This document shows, piece by piece, positions 15,901 to 23,480 of a stretch of DNA of 39,521 nt. The notes beneath the pieces were generated by a model that had not been told where the DNA came from, did no database searches, and was given only the letters and a program-made list of their open reading frames with translations. Source of the stretch: Planctomycetota bacterium (GTDB taxonomy: Bacteria; Planctomycetota; J058); the NCBI GenBank assembly GCA_024711205.1, contig JANJTH010000234.1, positions 1 to 39,521 on the forward strand, written 5' to 3'. The translations under genes were made by a program, and so were the position numbers. Positions within the stretch are counted from its first letter, which is position 1, and the number at the start of each line of letters is the position of its first letter.

Positions 15901-15968
15901 CGTGTTGCGGCAAGCCGCTCCGCGCGTCGGCGGCGGCCCGTGTCAGGCCGGAGCCGAGCGCACGTCCC
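15848..15968 (+). repeat. Tandem duplication unit 1 (3' end of the sigma-like gene and flank)
   Basis: The sequence CCGTGTCGCGCCTCAAGGGCCC and about 100 bp after it recur starting at 15996. The unit covers the last codons of the sigma-like gene, its stop and downstream spacer including GTCAGGCCGG. The second copy is interrupted by the MITE; once that insertion and its target duplication are removed the copies align throughout with scattered changes. Confidence 0.8.
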
Positions 15969-15995
15969 GCGCGCGCTCGACGCGCTCGAGCCGAA

Positions 15996-16264
15996 CCGTG
16001 TCGCGCCTCAAGGGCCCAAAGCGCCGGGTAAGCGTTCAGGGGGCTCCTCCTCTCTTTGTAGGGGAGGGGTTTACCCCCTCCCCGTCATGGCGGCCCGCAG
16101 GGACGGGCGGGGCTAAACCCCGCCCCTACGAAGACATGAACGGTGTCCCGTCCCCCCTGAACGCTTACAGCGCCGGAAGGCTCCCCAGGGTGATTGACCT
16201 GGCGCGGCAAGGACTTCCGCCCGCCGGAGCCGGCCCGCGTCAGGCCGGCGCCGAGCGAGCGTCC
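15996..16264 (+). repeat. Tandem duplication unit 2, interrupted by the MITE
   Basis: This is the second copy of the 120-bp unit at 15848-15968. It continues through CAAAGCGCCGG, is split by the 141-bp element at 16028-16168, and resumes with AAGGCTCCCCAGGGTGATTGACC and GGCCCGCGTCAGGCCGGCGCCGAGCG. The divergence between copies indicates that the duplication is older than the clean MITE insertion. Confidence 0.78.
16028..16168. mobile_element. 141-bp MITE with IS66-like ends and 8-bp target duplication
   Basis: Both ends carry the perfect 16-bp terminal inverted repeat GTAAGCGTTCAGGGGG (16028-16043, and its complement ending at 16168). The element is flanked on both sides by the identical octamer AGCGCCGG (16020-16027 and 16169-16176), a target-site duplication. 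An 8-bp duplication and ends beginning GTAA are typical of the IS66 family, so a full-length IS66-type transposase elsewhere in the genome probably mobilises it. The interior contains two facing GC-rich palindromic blocks (GTAGGGGAGGGGTTTACCCC and GGGGCTAAACCCCGCCCCTAC), so transcripts could form a long hairpin. It carries no gene. The perfect TSD suggests recent insertion. Confidence 0.92.
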
Positions 16265-16305
16265 TCGTGTCGGGACACGGGCGGGGTCCCGTGCTCGGAG
16301 TCGCC

Positions 16306-17370
16306 ATGAATCCCATGCAGGACCACGTCGCGGCGCTGCGCGAGCTCGGGCTCGGCGGGCTCGACCTCGAGCCCGTCGCGATCGTCTCGCTCGCGGCCCA
16401 GGGGCCGGCCGAGGTCGCGCAGGGGCTGCAGGCCGCCCCCGAGGCCGTGGCCGGGGTGCTGGCCGCCGTGCTCGACGACCCGCGCCCCAGCCCGCACCCG
16501 ACGCAGCTCCCGCGCTCGTGGCTCCACGCCTTTCGGGACGCGCGCTACGACGCGGTCGTCGCGCTCGGCGCGGACGACGGCCTGGCCCTGGCGAGCACCA
16601 GCCGCGCGCTGCCGGGGATTCTCGAGCGCAAGGGCACGATCGCGGTCGACCTCCGGTTCTTCCAGGGACCGGCCGTCCTGCGCCCCACGGGCCTCGACGC
16701 GGCGTTGATCGTGCGCGCCGCGCCGGGGACGAACCGCCTGCTCGAGTTCGTGCTGCTGGAGCAGCCCGACCCCGACGCGCCGCGCGCGCTCCCGGCCCCG
16801 GACGTCGTGGCCTGGATCGGCGACGACGCCTGGCTGACCGCGAGCGTGGCCGAGCGGCTCCGCGCCGGCACGCCGATCGAGGTCGCGCAGGCCGTGGGCG
16901 ACGTGTGGCGCCTCCGCCGACGATCGCCCGAGGCGACGCGCGAGCACCTCGCGGCGCTGCTCGCCGGCCGGCCGGTCGCGGCCTTCGACCCGCCGCGGGC
17001 CTGGGCCGGGGCCCTCCCGGCCGAGGACCGGGACCGGCTCGAGCGGAGGGGCCTGGCCGCGGTCGACCTGCTCGAGACGCAGCTCGACGACGCGCTCGAC
17101 GAGGCGGACGTCGACGATCCGGCCTGGCAGCGACGGCTCCTGGCGCTCTGCCACCGGCGCGACGCGCTCGAGGGGCTGCTCCTCGTGCTCCAGGGCGCCG
17201 GCGGCGGCGCTGCGCTGGCCACGGCACTCGCGGCGCTCGACGATCGCGGCCAGGCGGTCTTCGGCGGCCTGCGCGATTGGCCGGCGCCGGCCGACGACGA
17301 GCGGCTCCGCCGCGCGGCCGAGCTCGACCCCGACGCCTGGTGGGCCGCCCCGGTCCGCGCCAAGGACTGA
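16306..17370 (+). CDS. Unrecognised protein preceding the Lon-like gene
   Basis: This protein of about 354 aa starts at ATG 16306; a GTG at 16267 is also possible. It is rich in Ala, Leu and acidic residues, without signal peptide or membrane span, and matches no family I know. Patterns such as RYDAVVALGADDGLALAST and GTIAVDLRFFQGPAVLRPTGLDAALIVR suggest an alpha/beta N-terminal domain, followed by a helical C-terminal half. It ends three bases before the Lon-like gene, so the two form an operon and probably a functional pair. It could be the sensor, adaptor or substrate of the protease. Confidence 0.75.
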   Translation: MNPMQDHVAALRELGLGGLDLEPVAIVSLAAQGPAEVAQGLQAAPEAVAGVLAAVLDDPRPSPHPTQLPRSWLHAFRDARYDAVVALGADDGLALASTSRALPGILERKGTIAVDLRFFQGPAVLRPTGLDAALIVRAAPGTNRLLEFVLLEQPDPDAPRALPAPDVVAWIGDDAWLTASVAERLRAGTPIEVAQAVGDVWRLRRRSPEATREHLAALLAGRPVAAFDPPRAWAGALPAEDRDRLERRGLAAVDLLETQLDDALDEADVDDPAWQRRLLALCHRRDALEGLLLVLQGAGGGAALATALAALDDRGQAVFGGLRDWPAPADDERLRRAAELDPDAWWAAPVRAKD

Positions 17371-17373
17371 CCC

Positions 17374-19317
17374 GTGCTGTGCCGGCTGCTCGCGCCGCTC
17401 CGCCCGCGTCACGAGCGGCTGGCCGCCCGGCTCACGCTCCTCCACGCGCCCTGGACCTGGCCTCGCGAAGACCTCCACGCCGCGGCCGCGGCCCGGGCTC
17501 GCGAGCTCACGGGCTCGGAGGGCCCGCGCGCGCCCCGGCCGGGCGAGGCGCTGCTCCTGTCGTGCCGCGACGGGTTCGGCGGCGTGTTCCCGCTGGCCCT
17601 CCCGGGGCCGGGCCCTGGCGCCCAGGCCCTGACGCTCGACGCCGCCGGAACCTGGTCGGCGGCCTGGCACGCGGTCGGCCGCTCGGCGCGGCTCCTGTGG
17701 CGCTCGCCCCGCCCGCGCCAGGCAGGCCTGCACGCGCACCCGCTCCGGCCGCTGCCCGACGCGCCGCCCCTGATCGACCCCCGGATCCCGGAGGACGGCG
17801 CCTGGACGACTCCTCCGAAGGTCCTGCAAGGCGACTCATTCGGGCTCTCCTTCGCGCTCGCCCAGGCGTCCGCCCTCTGGGACTGGCCCTTGCCGCTCGA
17901 CGTCGCGGCCTCGGCGGAGGTGAACGCAAGCGGCGGCCTCGCGAAGGTCGACGAGCGCGGGCTCGAGCTCAAGGTCCGCGCGGTGCTTCGGCTCGCGCCC
18001 CAGGTCCGGCGCCTGCTGGTCGCCGAGGCCCAGGCGGCGGTCGCGCGCGGGGTCGTCGCCGCGGCCCTCGCGGAGCAGCGCCGGAAGCTCGGGGTCGACC
18101 TCGAACTCGACGTCGTGGCCTGCCACGACCTCGCCGCGGCGTTCGACGCCGTGCGCCCCGACCTGACCCGCGACTGGGAGGCCACCGGCGACGACGACGC
18201 GACCCGGCGCGAGCGGATCGAGCGCCTCGTCCGCCTCGCGCTCGCGCGCCGCGACGAGCTGCTCGACTGGCACCCGGTCCGGGAGGCGGCCCGCGTGGCC
18301 GGGAAGACGTGGTCTCGCGCCACCCCCGACGAACGCTGGACCCTGGGCTTCGTCGAGGCCGTCGCGGCCCGCCACGAGGGCGAGGCGGTCGAGCTCGAGC
18401 TGCCGGATCGGGCGGTCCTCCACGCCGTCCCGCAGCCGCGGCGGCTCGAGCTCGTGGCGCACCTCGTTCAGCAGGCGACCGACACGGGGGCCCCCGACCC
18501 GGGGGCGCTCGTGGAGCTCGCGCGCCCCATGCTGCTGCGCGGGGCCGAGGCGTTCCCCAAGCACCTCGAGCTGCAGGGCGCGCTCGGCCGCCTGCTCGCC
18601 AACCTCGCCCGCCCCAAGGATGCCTTCGAGGAGCAGCTCGAGGCGGCCCGCGGCTGGGTCGCGCGCCCCGGCCTCGTCGGCGTCAGCTACCCGCTCGCGG
18701 AGGCCTACCGGCTCGCGGGCGTCCTCGGCTCCCCCGAGCGGTTCGAGCAGGTAGCCGCGCTCGACCGCGAGGCGCGCGCCGAGGGCGCGCTCGGCGAGAG
18801 CGACCTGCCCTGGGTCGACCCGCCCCGGGCCCGCGCGCTCCTCCTCCTGGACCGGCTCGACGACCTCGCGGGCTTCCTCGCCGAACGTCCCTGGGACGTG
18901 CGGGAGCCGGAGGGTCGCCTCGGGCCGGCCGAGCTCGTCGCCGCGCTCTGCCTGGGCCGGCTCCACCACGCGTTCGCGCTGCGCGGGGCCGACCTCGCCA
19001 AAGCCGAGGCGGTCCGGTCCTGCCTCGCGGGCTGGGCCCGGACCGCGGAGCTCCGCGCGCAGCAGGCCGCGCCGCGCGGCGACGAGACCCTGGCTGCGCG
19101 CAGGCAGGCCCACCGCCGCGCCCTCGCGACCGCCCTGGCCCTGGTCGAGCTCGACCTCGCGCTCGCGCGCGCACCGGGCGACGAGGACCCCGCCGCGCCG
19201 GCCGGCCGCCTCGCGGTGCTTCACCCCAAGCTCGTCCGCTTCCTCCGCGCGCGCTGGGCCCCGCCCGACCCCGGTGCCTGGCCCGGGGTGCTGGCCCGGG
19301 TCTTCCCCTACGGCTGA
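17374..19317 (+). CDS. Lon (S16)-like serine protease domain protein with helical repeat tail
   Basis: This 647-aa protein resembles the Lon proteolytic domain at about residues 145-225: LQGDSFGLSFALAQASALWDWPLPLDVAASAEVNASGGLAKV, then ELKVRAV. Ser155 and Lys200 are 45 residues apart, close to the 43 between the Ser679-Lys722 dyad of E. coli Lon, and the order of motifs matches. No AAA ATPase domain or P-loop is present. The rest is a long helical region (about 230-640) with TPR-like periodicity (PKHLELQGALGRLLANLARPKDAFEEQLEAARGW). Lon-like domains without the AAA motor, fused to sensor or repeat domains, occur in defence proteins such as CalpL. A sigma-like gene stands two genes upstream. 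The GTG start at 17374 follows the partner gene by three bases. Confidence 0.65.
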   Translation: MLCRLLAPLRPRHERLAARLTLLHAPWTWPREDLHAAAAARARELTGSEGPRAPRPGEALLLSCRDGFGGVFPLALPGPGPGAQALTLDAAGTWSAAWHAVGRSARLLWRSPRPRQAGLHAHPLRPLPDAPPLIDPRIPEDGAWTTPPKVLQGDSFGLSFALAQASALWDWPLPLDVAASAEVNASGGLAKVDERGLELKVRAVLRLAPQVRRLLVAEAQAAVARGVVAAALAEQRRKLGVDLELDVVACHDLAAAFDAVRPDLTRDWEATGDDDATRRERIERLVRLALARRDELLDWHPVREAARVAGKTWSRATPDERWTLGFVEAVAARHEGEAVELELPDRAVLHAVPQPRRLELVAHLVQQATDTGAPDPGALVELARPMLLRGAEAFPKHLELQGALGRLLANLARPKDAFEEQLEAARGWVARPGLVGVSYPLAEAYRLAGVLGSPERFEQVAALDREARAEGALGESDLPWVDPPRARALLLLDRLDDLAGFLAERPWDVREPEGRLGPAELVAALCLGRLHHAFALRGADLAKAEAVRSCLAGWARTAELRAQQAAPRGDETLAARRQAHRRALATALALVELDLALARAPGDEDPAAPAGRLAVLHPKLVRFLRARWAPPDPGAWPGVLARVFPYG

Positions 19318-19506
19318 GCTGTCCGCGCGTGCCCGCCTCGGGTGACGACCGGGGGATCGGAGAGGCGGGACAGGGGCTCCTCGACGGCGCGACCTGGAGC
19401 TCGGCCTCGAGCGCCCTCGCGTGGCGCAAGGAAGTCCGGGCCGTGCCTTCCGCCGAGACGCCTGCTGCCCTGCCAGGAAAGACTCCTTGACTTCACCCGC
19501 GCGTCA

Positions 19507-19522
19507 GGAAAGACGTCTTTCC
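19507..19522. promoter_or_regulatory. Perfect 16-bp palindrome upstream of the Fic gene
   Basis: GGAAAGACGTCTTTCC is a perfect palindrome 52 bp before the Fic start. Its half-site in the form CAGGAAAGAC also occurs 31 bp upstream (19474-19483), giving a direct repeat of the half-site. This arrangement looks like a binding site for a dimeric regulator, possibly the winged helix at the C-terminus of the Fic protein itself. It is also AT-richer than its surroundings, which fits a promoter region. Confidence 0.5.
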
Positions 19523-19574
19523 CAGCGCGCGGGGTAGCCTCCAAGCTCGTTCCCACCGCGGAGTCGGAGGCGTC

Positions 19575-20762
19575 GTGCCGCGGCGGGTCACGGGGCGCCT
19601 CGAGCGAACGCGCGTGGGCGGCGAGGAGGTCGCGGCCTTCGTGCCCCTTCCGCTCCCCCCCGGCGACCCACCGCTCGACCTCGGGGTTGACCGGTCTGCC
19701 CTCGTTCGCCGCGCCGAGCAGGCCCTGGCCCGCCTCGACCTCGCGGGGGGCCTGGTCCCGTCGATCGACTGGATCGTTCACGCGTTCGTGCGCAAGGAGG
19801 CCGTCCTGTCCGCGCAGATCGAGGGCAACCAGGCCACCCTCGTCGACCTCTTGACCTTCGAGGCGCAGGCGCCTTCCGCCGAGGGCACGGCGACTCCGGA
19901 CGTCGAGGAGGTCTGCAACGCGCTCGACGCGCTCACGTTCGCCCGGGCCCAGCTCGCGGATCCCCGCGGGCTCCCGCTGTCCATGCGCCTCCTGAACGAG
20001 ACGCACGCGCGGCTCATGCGGGGCACCCGGGGCGCGGACAAGCGCCCCGGCGAGGTGCGGCGCAGCCAGAACTGGATCGGCGGCACCCGCCCGGGCAACG
20101 CGCGCTACGTGCCCCCGCCCCCGCACGCGCTGGGCGAGGCGCTCGGCGCGCTCGAGGCCTACCTGCACGCCGACGACGAGCTCCCGCCGCTCGTGCGCGC
20201 CGGCCTGCTCCACGTTCAGTTCGAGTCGATCCACCCCTACCTGGACGGGAACGGCCGGATCGGCCGCCTCCTCGTCACGCTCCTGCTCGAACGCTGGGGG
20301 CTGCTGACCCGCCCCCTGCTCTACCTCAGCCTCCACCTCCAGCGGCATCGCGCGGAGTACTTCCGTCGTCTCGACGCGGTGCGGGCCGAGGGCGACTGGG
20401 AGGGGTGGCTCGACTTCTTCCTCGAGGCCGTCGCCACGACCGCCGACGAGGCCGTCGCGACCGCGCGCGACCTCTTCGCCCTCGTCGCGACCGACCGCGC
20501 CCGCGTGCTCGCGCTCCCCGGGGCCTCCCTCGGCGCAGTCCGGCTGCTCGAGCTCCTCCCGCGCAGCCCGATCGTGACCGTCGGCACCGTCGTGCGGCTC
20601 CTGGGCACGACCAAGCCCACGGCCGGCCGAGCGGTCGAGGCGCTCGTCGCAGCCGGCGTGCTCGTCGAGACGAGCGGGAAGAAGCGCGACCGGACCTTCG
20701 CCTACGCGACCTACCTCGACCGCCTCCGCGGCGAGGCCGACCTGGCCCCGCCTGCCGCCTGA
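19575..20762 (+). CDS. Fic family protein with N-terminal inhibitory motif and C-terminal winged helix
   Basis: This 395-aa Fic protein transfers AMP (or another nucleotide moiety) from a nucleotide to hydroxyl side chains of target proteins. The catalytic loop is complete: HPYLDGNGRIGR at residues 220-231. The autoinhibitory helix motif SxxxE(G/N) is present as SAQIEG (79-84), making this a class II Fic protein that silences itself. The flap region RPGEVRRSQNWIGG precedes the active site. The C-terminal 100 residues form a winged helix (TVGTVVRLLGTTKPTAGRAVEALVAAGVLVE), the common Fic_N-Fic-wHTH layout. It starts at GTG 19575. No antitoxin gene is needed because the inhibitor is built in. 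The palindrome upstream may be its operator. Confidence 0.93.
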   Translation: MPRRVTGRLERTRVGGEEVAAFVPLPLPPGDPPLDLGVDRSALVRRAEQALARLDLAGGLVPSIDWIVHAFVRKEAVLSAQIEGNQATLVDLLTFEAQAPSAEGTATPDVEEVCNALDALTFARAQLADPRGLPLSMRLLNETHARLMRGTRGADKRPGEVRRSQNWIGGTRPGNARYVPPPPHALGEALGALEAYLHADDELPPLVRAGLLHVQFESIHPYLDGNGRIGRLLVTLLLERWGLLTRPLLYLSLHLQRHRAEYFRRLDAVRAEGDWEGWLDFFLEAVATTADEAVATARDLFALVATDRARVLALPGASLGAVRLLELLPRSPIVTVGTVVRLLGTTKPTAGRAVEALVAAGVLVETSGKKRDRTFAYATYLDRLRGEADLAPPAA

Positions 20763-20957
20763 CGGATGCATGGGGTTCGCGCGGGAGCCCGTGTCGCCAG
20801 GGGCGCACGAGCCGGCGCGTGGGCCGAAGTTCCGCGTCCTGCCGCAACCTGCCGGTCGTCGCAGCTCGCCGCCGCGATCCTCCGAGCTCTGCTCGACCGC
20901 ATGGGGGGCGGGTCTTCGGCTCGCGGGCGCCCTTCCGGGTCCAGGCGCCCACGCGGC

Positions 20958-21776
20958 TCATGGTCGACCTCGGCTCGAGTGCGTCGGGTCGAACTCGACG
21001 TGGTGGGACCGGACCGGCCCCTCCGAGGGCCTGGCGGCCAGCCGCTCGCGCAGCGCCTCGAGGGCCGAGCGCAGCGTCGGGACGCACTTCGGTTCGAGGG
21101 TGAGCCCGCGGGCCCGCGCGAAGTCGACGAGCTCCCCGAGCCCGTAGGTCTTCTCTCGCCCGCGCGTGAGCCCCTGCGGGAAGCCCTGCTTCTTCTTGTA
21201 GTTGCGGAGCGTGCGCGCGTCGACGCCCAGGAGCAGGGCGGCCTCCTTCGTGCTCAACCGGGGGGCGTCGTCCGCGAGCAGGTCGCGCAGGAGCGCCTCG
21301 TCGAGCGCGCCCGCCGGCCGCCCAAGCTCGTCCCGGCGCTCGCCCAGCCCGGCGGGGGGCTGCACGTCCTCGCCGCTTCGAATCCTCGCGCCCGCGACCC
21401 GACCGGCCTCGGTTAGCCGCAGCGCGCAGACACCGCCCTCGATCGCGACCCGCTCGAGCCAGCCGCCGGCCGCGAAGCCCTCGAGCGCCGCCCGCGCGGC
21501 CTCGAGGCGCACGCCGCTCGCCACCGCGAGCTCGAGCAGCCCCTCCTCGCCCCCGCAGCCGCCCTCCAACAGGCTCCACACGACCGAGCTGGCCTCGTCG
21601 GCCTCGCTCGCGAACACCGCGACGCCGTCGGCGCAGGCGCCGCCCGCCGCGACGGACCCCGGGTCGAACTCGCCCCTCAGGAGCGCCATGCCGGCCCGAT
21701 CCCGCCCGACGAACCGCAGCCCAAGCGCCTCGAAGTGCCCGCAGGACCTGGGCTCGCAGACGACGCGGACGATCAC
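20958..21776 (-). CDS. Predicted DNA-binding protein with two HTH regions
   Basis: This 272-aa protein has a C-terminal MerR/excisionase-like helix-turn-helix: RLSTKEAALLLGVDARTLRNYKKKQGFP (173-200), then the wing-like GREKTYGLGELVDFARARGL. Residues 78-130 could be a second, winged-helix unit (LLELAVASGVRLEAARAALEG, GGWLERV). The N-terminal 70 residues are not recognised and contain Cys8, Cys12 and His14. It is convergent with the Fic gene and separated from it by 195 bp in which I see no gene. The 355-bp space upstream could hold its operator. It could regulate the neighbouring small genes; that is not shown. Confidence 0.7.
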   Translation of the reverse strand: MIVRVVCEPRSCGHFEALGLRFVGRDRAGMALLRGEFDPGSVAAGGACADGVAVFASEADEASSVVWSLLEGGCGGEEGLLELAVASGVRLEAARAALEGFAAGGWLERVAIEGGVCALRLTEAGRVAGARIRSGEDVQPPAGLGERRDELGRPAGALDEALLRDLLADDAPRLSTKEAALLLGVDARTLRNYKKKQGFPQGLTRGREKTYGLGELVDFARARGLTLEPKCVPTLRSALEALRERLAARPSEGPVRSHHVEFDPTHSSRGRP

Positions 21777-22131
21777 GGGGGCCTCGGTGCACCCAATCTA
21801 CGCGCAGCGTGTCGCAGCGTGAGCCGAGGGGCCAGCCGCTACCCGCCGGTCGCCCTGTTCCCCTTGGCTTCGCTGAGCAAGAGCCTCTCGGGGAGAAGCA
21901 AGGAGGCGCTCGAAGACCCGCAGTCGCAGCGGTCGGTCGGCTTGGTCCGGGAGTGCGTCCATGCAATAGGTGGCGAGTCCCCTTTGCAAGACGCGCAGGT
22001 GGGCAGAGGCCAGCATGGTGCGGCGGCCCCCTGGGCGTGGGCGGATCGTCTTCCCCCCGAGCCAGGCCCATCCGTCAGGCCATCGCGGCGATGAGCGTCC
22101 AGGGGATGAACCCGTCGCCCCGGAGAGCCGC
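21777..22131. other. Divergent intergenic region between two HTH genes
   Basis: These 355 bp lie between a leftward and a rightward HTH gene and so should contain both promoters. A short direct repeat of CGCAGCGTG-like sequence lies about 30-45 bp from the leftward start (CGCGCAGCGTGTCGCAGCGTGAG) and could be an operator. The listed ORFs here are shadow-like, and no RNA gene is evident. Confidence 0.4.
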
Positions 22132-22422
22132 ATGAAGCGCCGCGCCTATGACCTCGAAGACCTGGCCCTGATCTTCCTGACCCGGAGGGACGGCGCGAAC
22201 GCCGTCGAGCTCGCGGAGCGGCTCGGGCGCACGCCCTCCGCGATCGACTGGATCTGGCGGACTTGCGAGGAGTTCGGGGGGATCGGCCCGCGGCCGAGCC
22301 AGCGGCTCACCGCGCAGGTCGAGGCCGTCGCTGCCCGGTTCGGCTGGGCAGCGCGCATGTCCTGCCCGACCGTGGCCGCTGCGCTCGACCGCGTCCGCCC
22401 GTCCAAGCAGGGCGCTGCGTGA
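22132..22422 (+). CDS. Small helix-turn-helix (homeodomain-like) protein
   Basis: This 96-aa protein starts at ATG 22132. The sequence MKRRAYDLEDLALIFLTRRDGANAVELAERLGRTPSAIDWIWRTCEEFGG has the three-helix pattern of a Myb/homeodomain-like or sigma-region-4-like HTH: a basic N-terminus, a turn at LAERLGRTPSAI, and a tryptophan in the recognition helix. The C-terminus (GWAARMSCPTVAAALDRV) is unremarkable. It is probably a DNA-binding accessory protein. It resembles the 22667-22999 product in size and style, and both could be remnants of mobile-element regulation. Confidence 0.6.
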   Translation: MKRRAYDLEDLALIFLTRRDGANAVELAERLGRTPSAIDWIWRTCEEFGGIGPRPSQRLTAQVEAVAARFGWAARMSCPTVAAALDRVRPSKQGAA

Positions 22423-22531
22423 GGATCGCGGCCGCGTCGGCACAGGGGAGCGCGCCGGTGGGCTCGACCGACGGGCACAGGACCAGCCGTCCCCAGGGGC
22501 TGGTCGCGGCCGGCCGGATCGTGGTTCTCAT

Positions 22532-22554
22532 GGAGCCGGGGGCGTCTTGGCTCC
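22532..22554 (+). terminator. Possible hairpin between the two small genes
   Basis: GGAGCC, an 11-nt GC-rich loop and GGCTCC form a perfect 6-bp stem about 110 bp after the stop of the small HTH gene. No clear T-run follows, so termination is uncertain. The remaining bases of the gap 22423-22666 show nothing else I can support. Confidence 0.25.
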
Positions 22555-22666
22555 TCCATGGCTCTGCCGCGTCAGGAGCATGCCCGTGCGAGCGTCCACA
22601 TGTCTGCAGGGGCGCCCCGCGCGGACGCCCCGAACGTGGCCAGCCTAGGCAGAAGGAGCGAACACG

Positions 22667-22999
22667 ATGAGTCGACGTGGCATGTCCTGGTCCGACCAGG
22701 AGCTCGCGGTGCTGATCGAGGTGTACCGGGGTGTCCTCGAGGACGAGCGCGCCGACCGGCCCGTGAACAAGAAGTCCCGGCTCGAGGCGGCCGAGGCCGA
22801 ACTGCCCGGCCGTACGCACCACACGCTGATCCACCGCGCCTGTTGCATCTCCGAGGTGCTCGATCGCCACGGGAAGGCCTGGGTTCGTGGCTGGAAGCCG
22901 TCGGCTCTGTCCGGTCAGAGGCCGTGCTCGCCCGGCATGGTCGACAGCATCGAGCGCAACCTGGGAGACCTCTCCCGGTGGCCGCACCGAAGAAGGTAG
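22667..22999 (+). CDS. Small SANT/Myb-like domain protein
   Basis: This 110-aa protein has a good Shine-Dalgarno sequence (AGAAGGAG) ahead of the ATG. The pattern MSWSDQELAVLIEVYRGVLEDE, then KKSRLEAAEAELPGRTHHTLIHRACCISEVLDRHG and AWVRGWKPSAL, resembles the SANT/Myb-like N-terminal module found in some prokaryotic HNH and restriction-associated proteins. The nuclease part is missing here. It may be a stand-alone reader or a truncated gene: the sequence after PSALSG becomes less ordered and the next 160 bp run into IS debris. Confidence 0.5.
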   Translation: MSRRGMSWSDQELAVLIEVYRGVLEDERADRPVNKKSRLEAAEAELPGRTHHTLIHRACCISEVLDRHGKAWVRGWKPSALSGQRPCSPGMVDSIERNLGDLSRWPHRRR

Positions 23000-23162
23000 G
23001 AGAGGCCCTCGACTGCCCAGCATTCGCCCAGCCACACTCCCGGCGCGGTCGTCCTGAAGTGGGGCGGCCGTCCGGGGCCACTTCGGCGTGCCCAACGTTC
23101 CCGAGGGAGTCCCGCGCCGAGTCGACGGGCGGCTACGTCTCTCGGGCATCCGGCTTGTCCTG

Positions 23163-23480
23163 CTAGGCGGCCTCCCGCCCGACGGCGGAGACGGGGCCCC
23201 ATGGGCGCGCAGCCTCCCGGGAGCGGATCCTCTCGCGCGAGCGCTCGAGGCGCATGGTCAAGTCGCCGACCCTGGCTTCGAGGCGCCTCGCCTCGTCGAC
23301 CGGCTCGGTCGACTCGCGGCCCTTGAGCGCGGACTCTCGGGCGGCGGGGGCGGGAGTCGCACCAGTCTGCGAGCCGCCGCGCAGTGAGGCTGAACTCGCG
23401 AGCCAAGAAGCCGAGCGTATGTCCCGCGAACATGCGCAGGATCACCTCGACCTCCACTTCGCTGAGAGGCGGCGCTCGAC
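23163..23480 (-). pseudogene. Decayed IS3-type transposase orfA remnant with two frameshifts
   Basis: Three minus-strand frames, read in order, give an IS3-like OrfA. They are RRLSAK; then EVEVILRMFAGHTLGFLAREFSLTARRLADW, matching the EVVLRLLRGE...LARELGV...RLSEW type of helix-turn-helix; then ESALKGRESTEPVDEARRLEARVGDLTMRLERSRERI, matching the LKGRE...LEAKVGELTMENELL coiled coil of this family. Frame changes near 23455 and 23360 break the gene. No intact orfB or terminal repeats were found nearby. It is evidence that this stretch served as a landing site for insertion sequences. Confidence 0.75.

Noticed and set aside
16040-16160. CRISPR-like repeats or an intrinsic terminator
   Set aside because: The palindromic GC blocks are internal parts of a MITE with terminal repeats and target duplication; there are no spaced direct repeats and no U-tract.
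16194-19490. 1098-aa plus-strand ORF
   Set aside because: Extreme Arg/Ala/Pro/Gly composition and overlap with two well-formed genes in another frame show that it is a shadow of high GC content.
20326-22071. 581-aa minus-strand ORF overlapping Fic and the HTH gene
   Set aside because: Arg/Gly/Ala-rich shadow spanning two real genes and their spacer.
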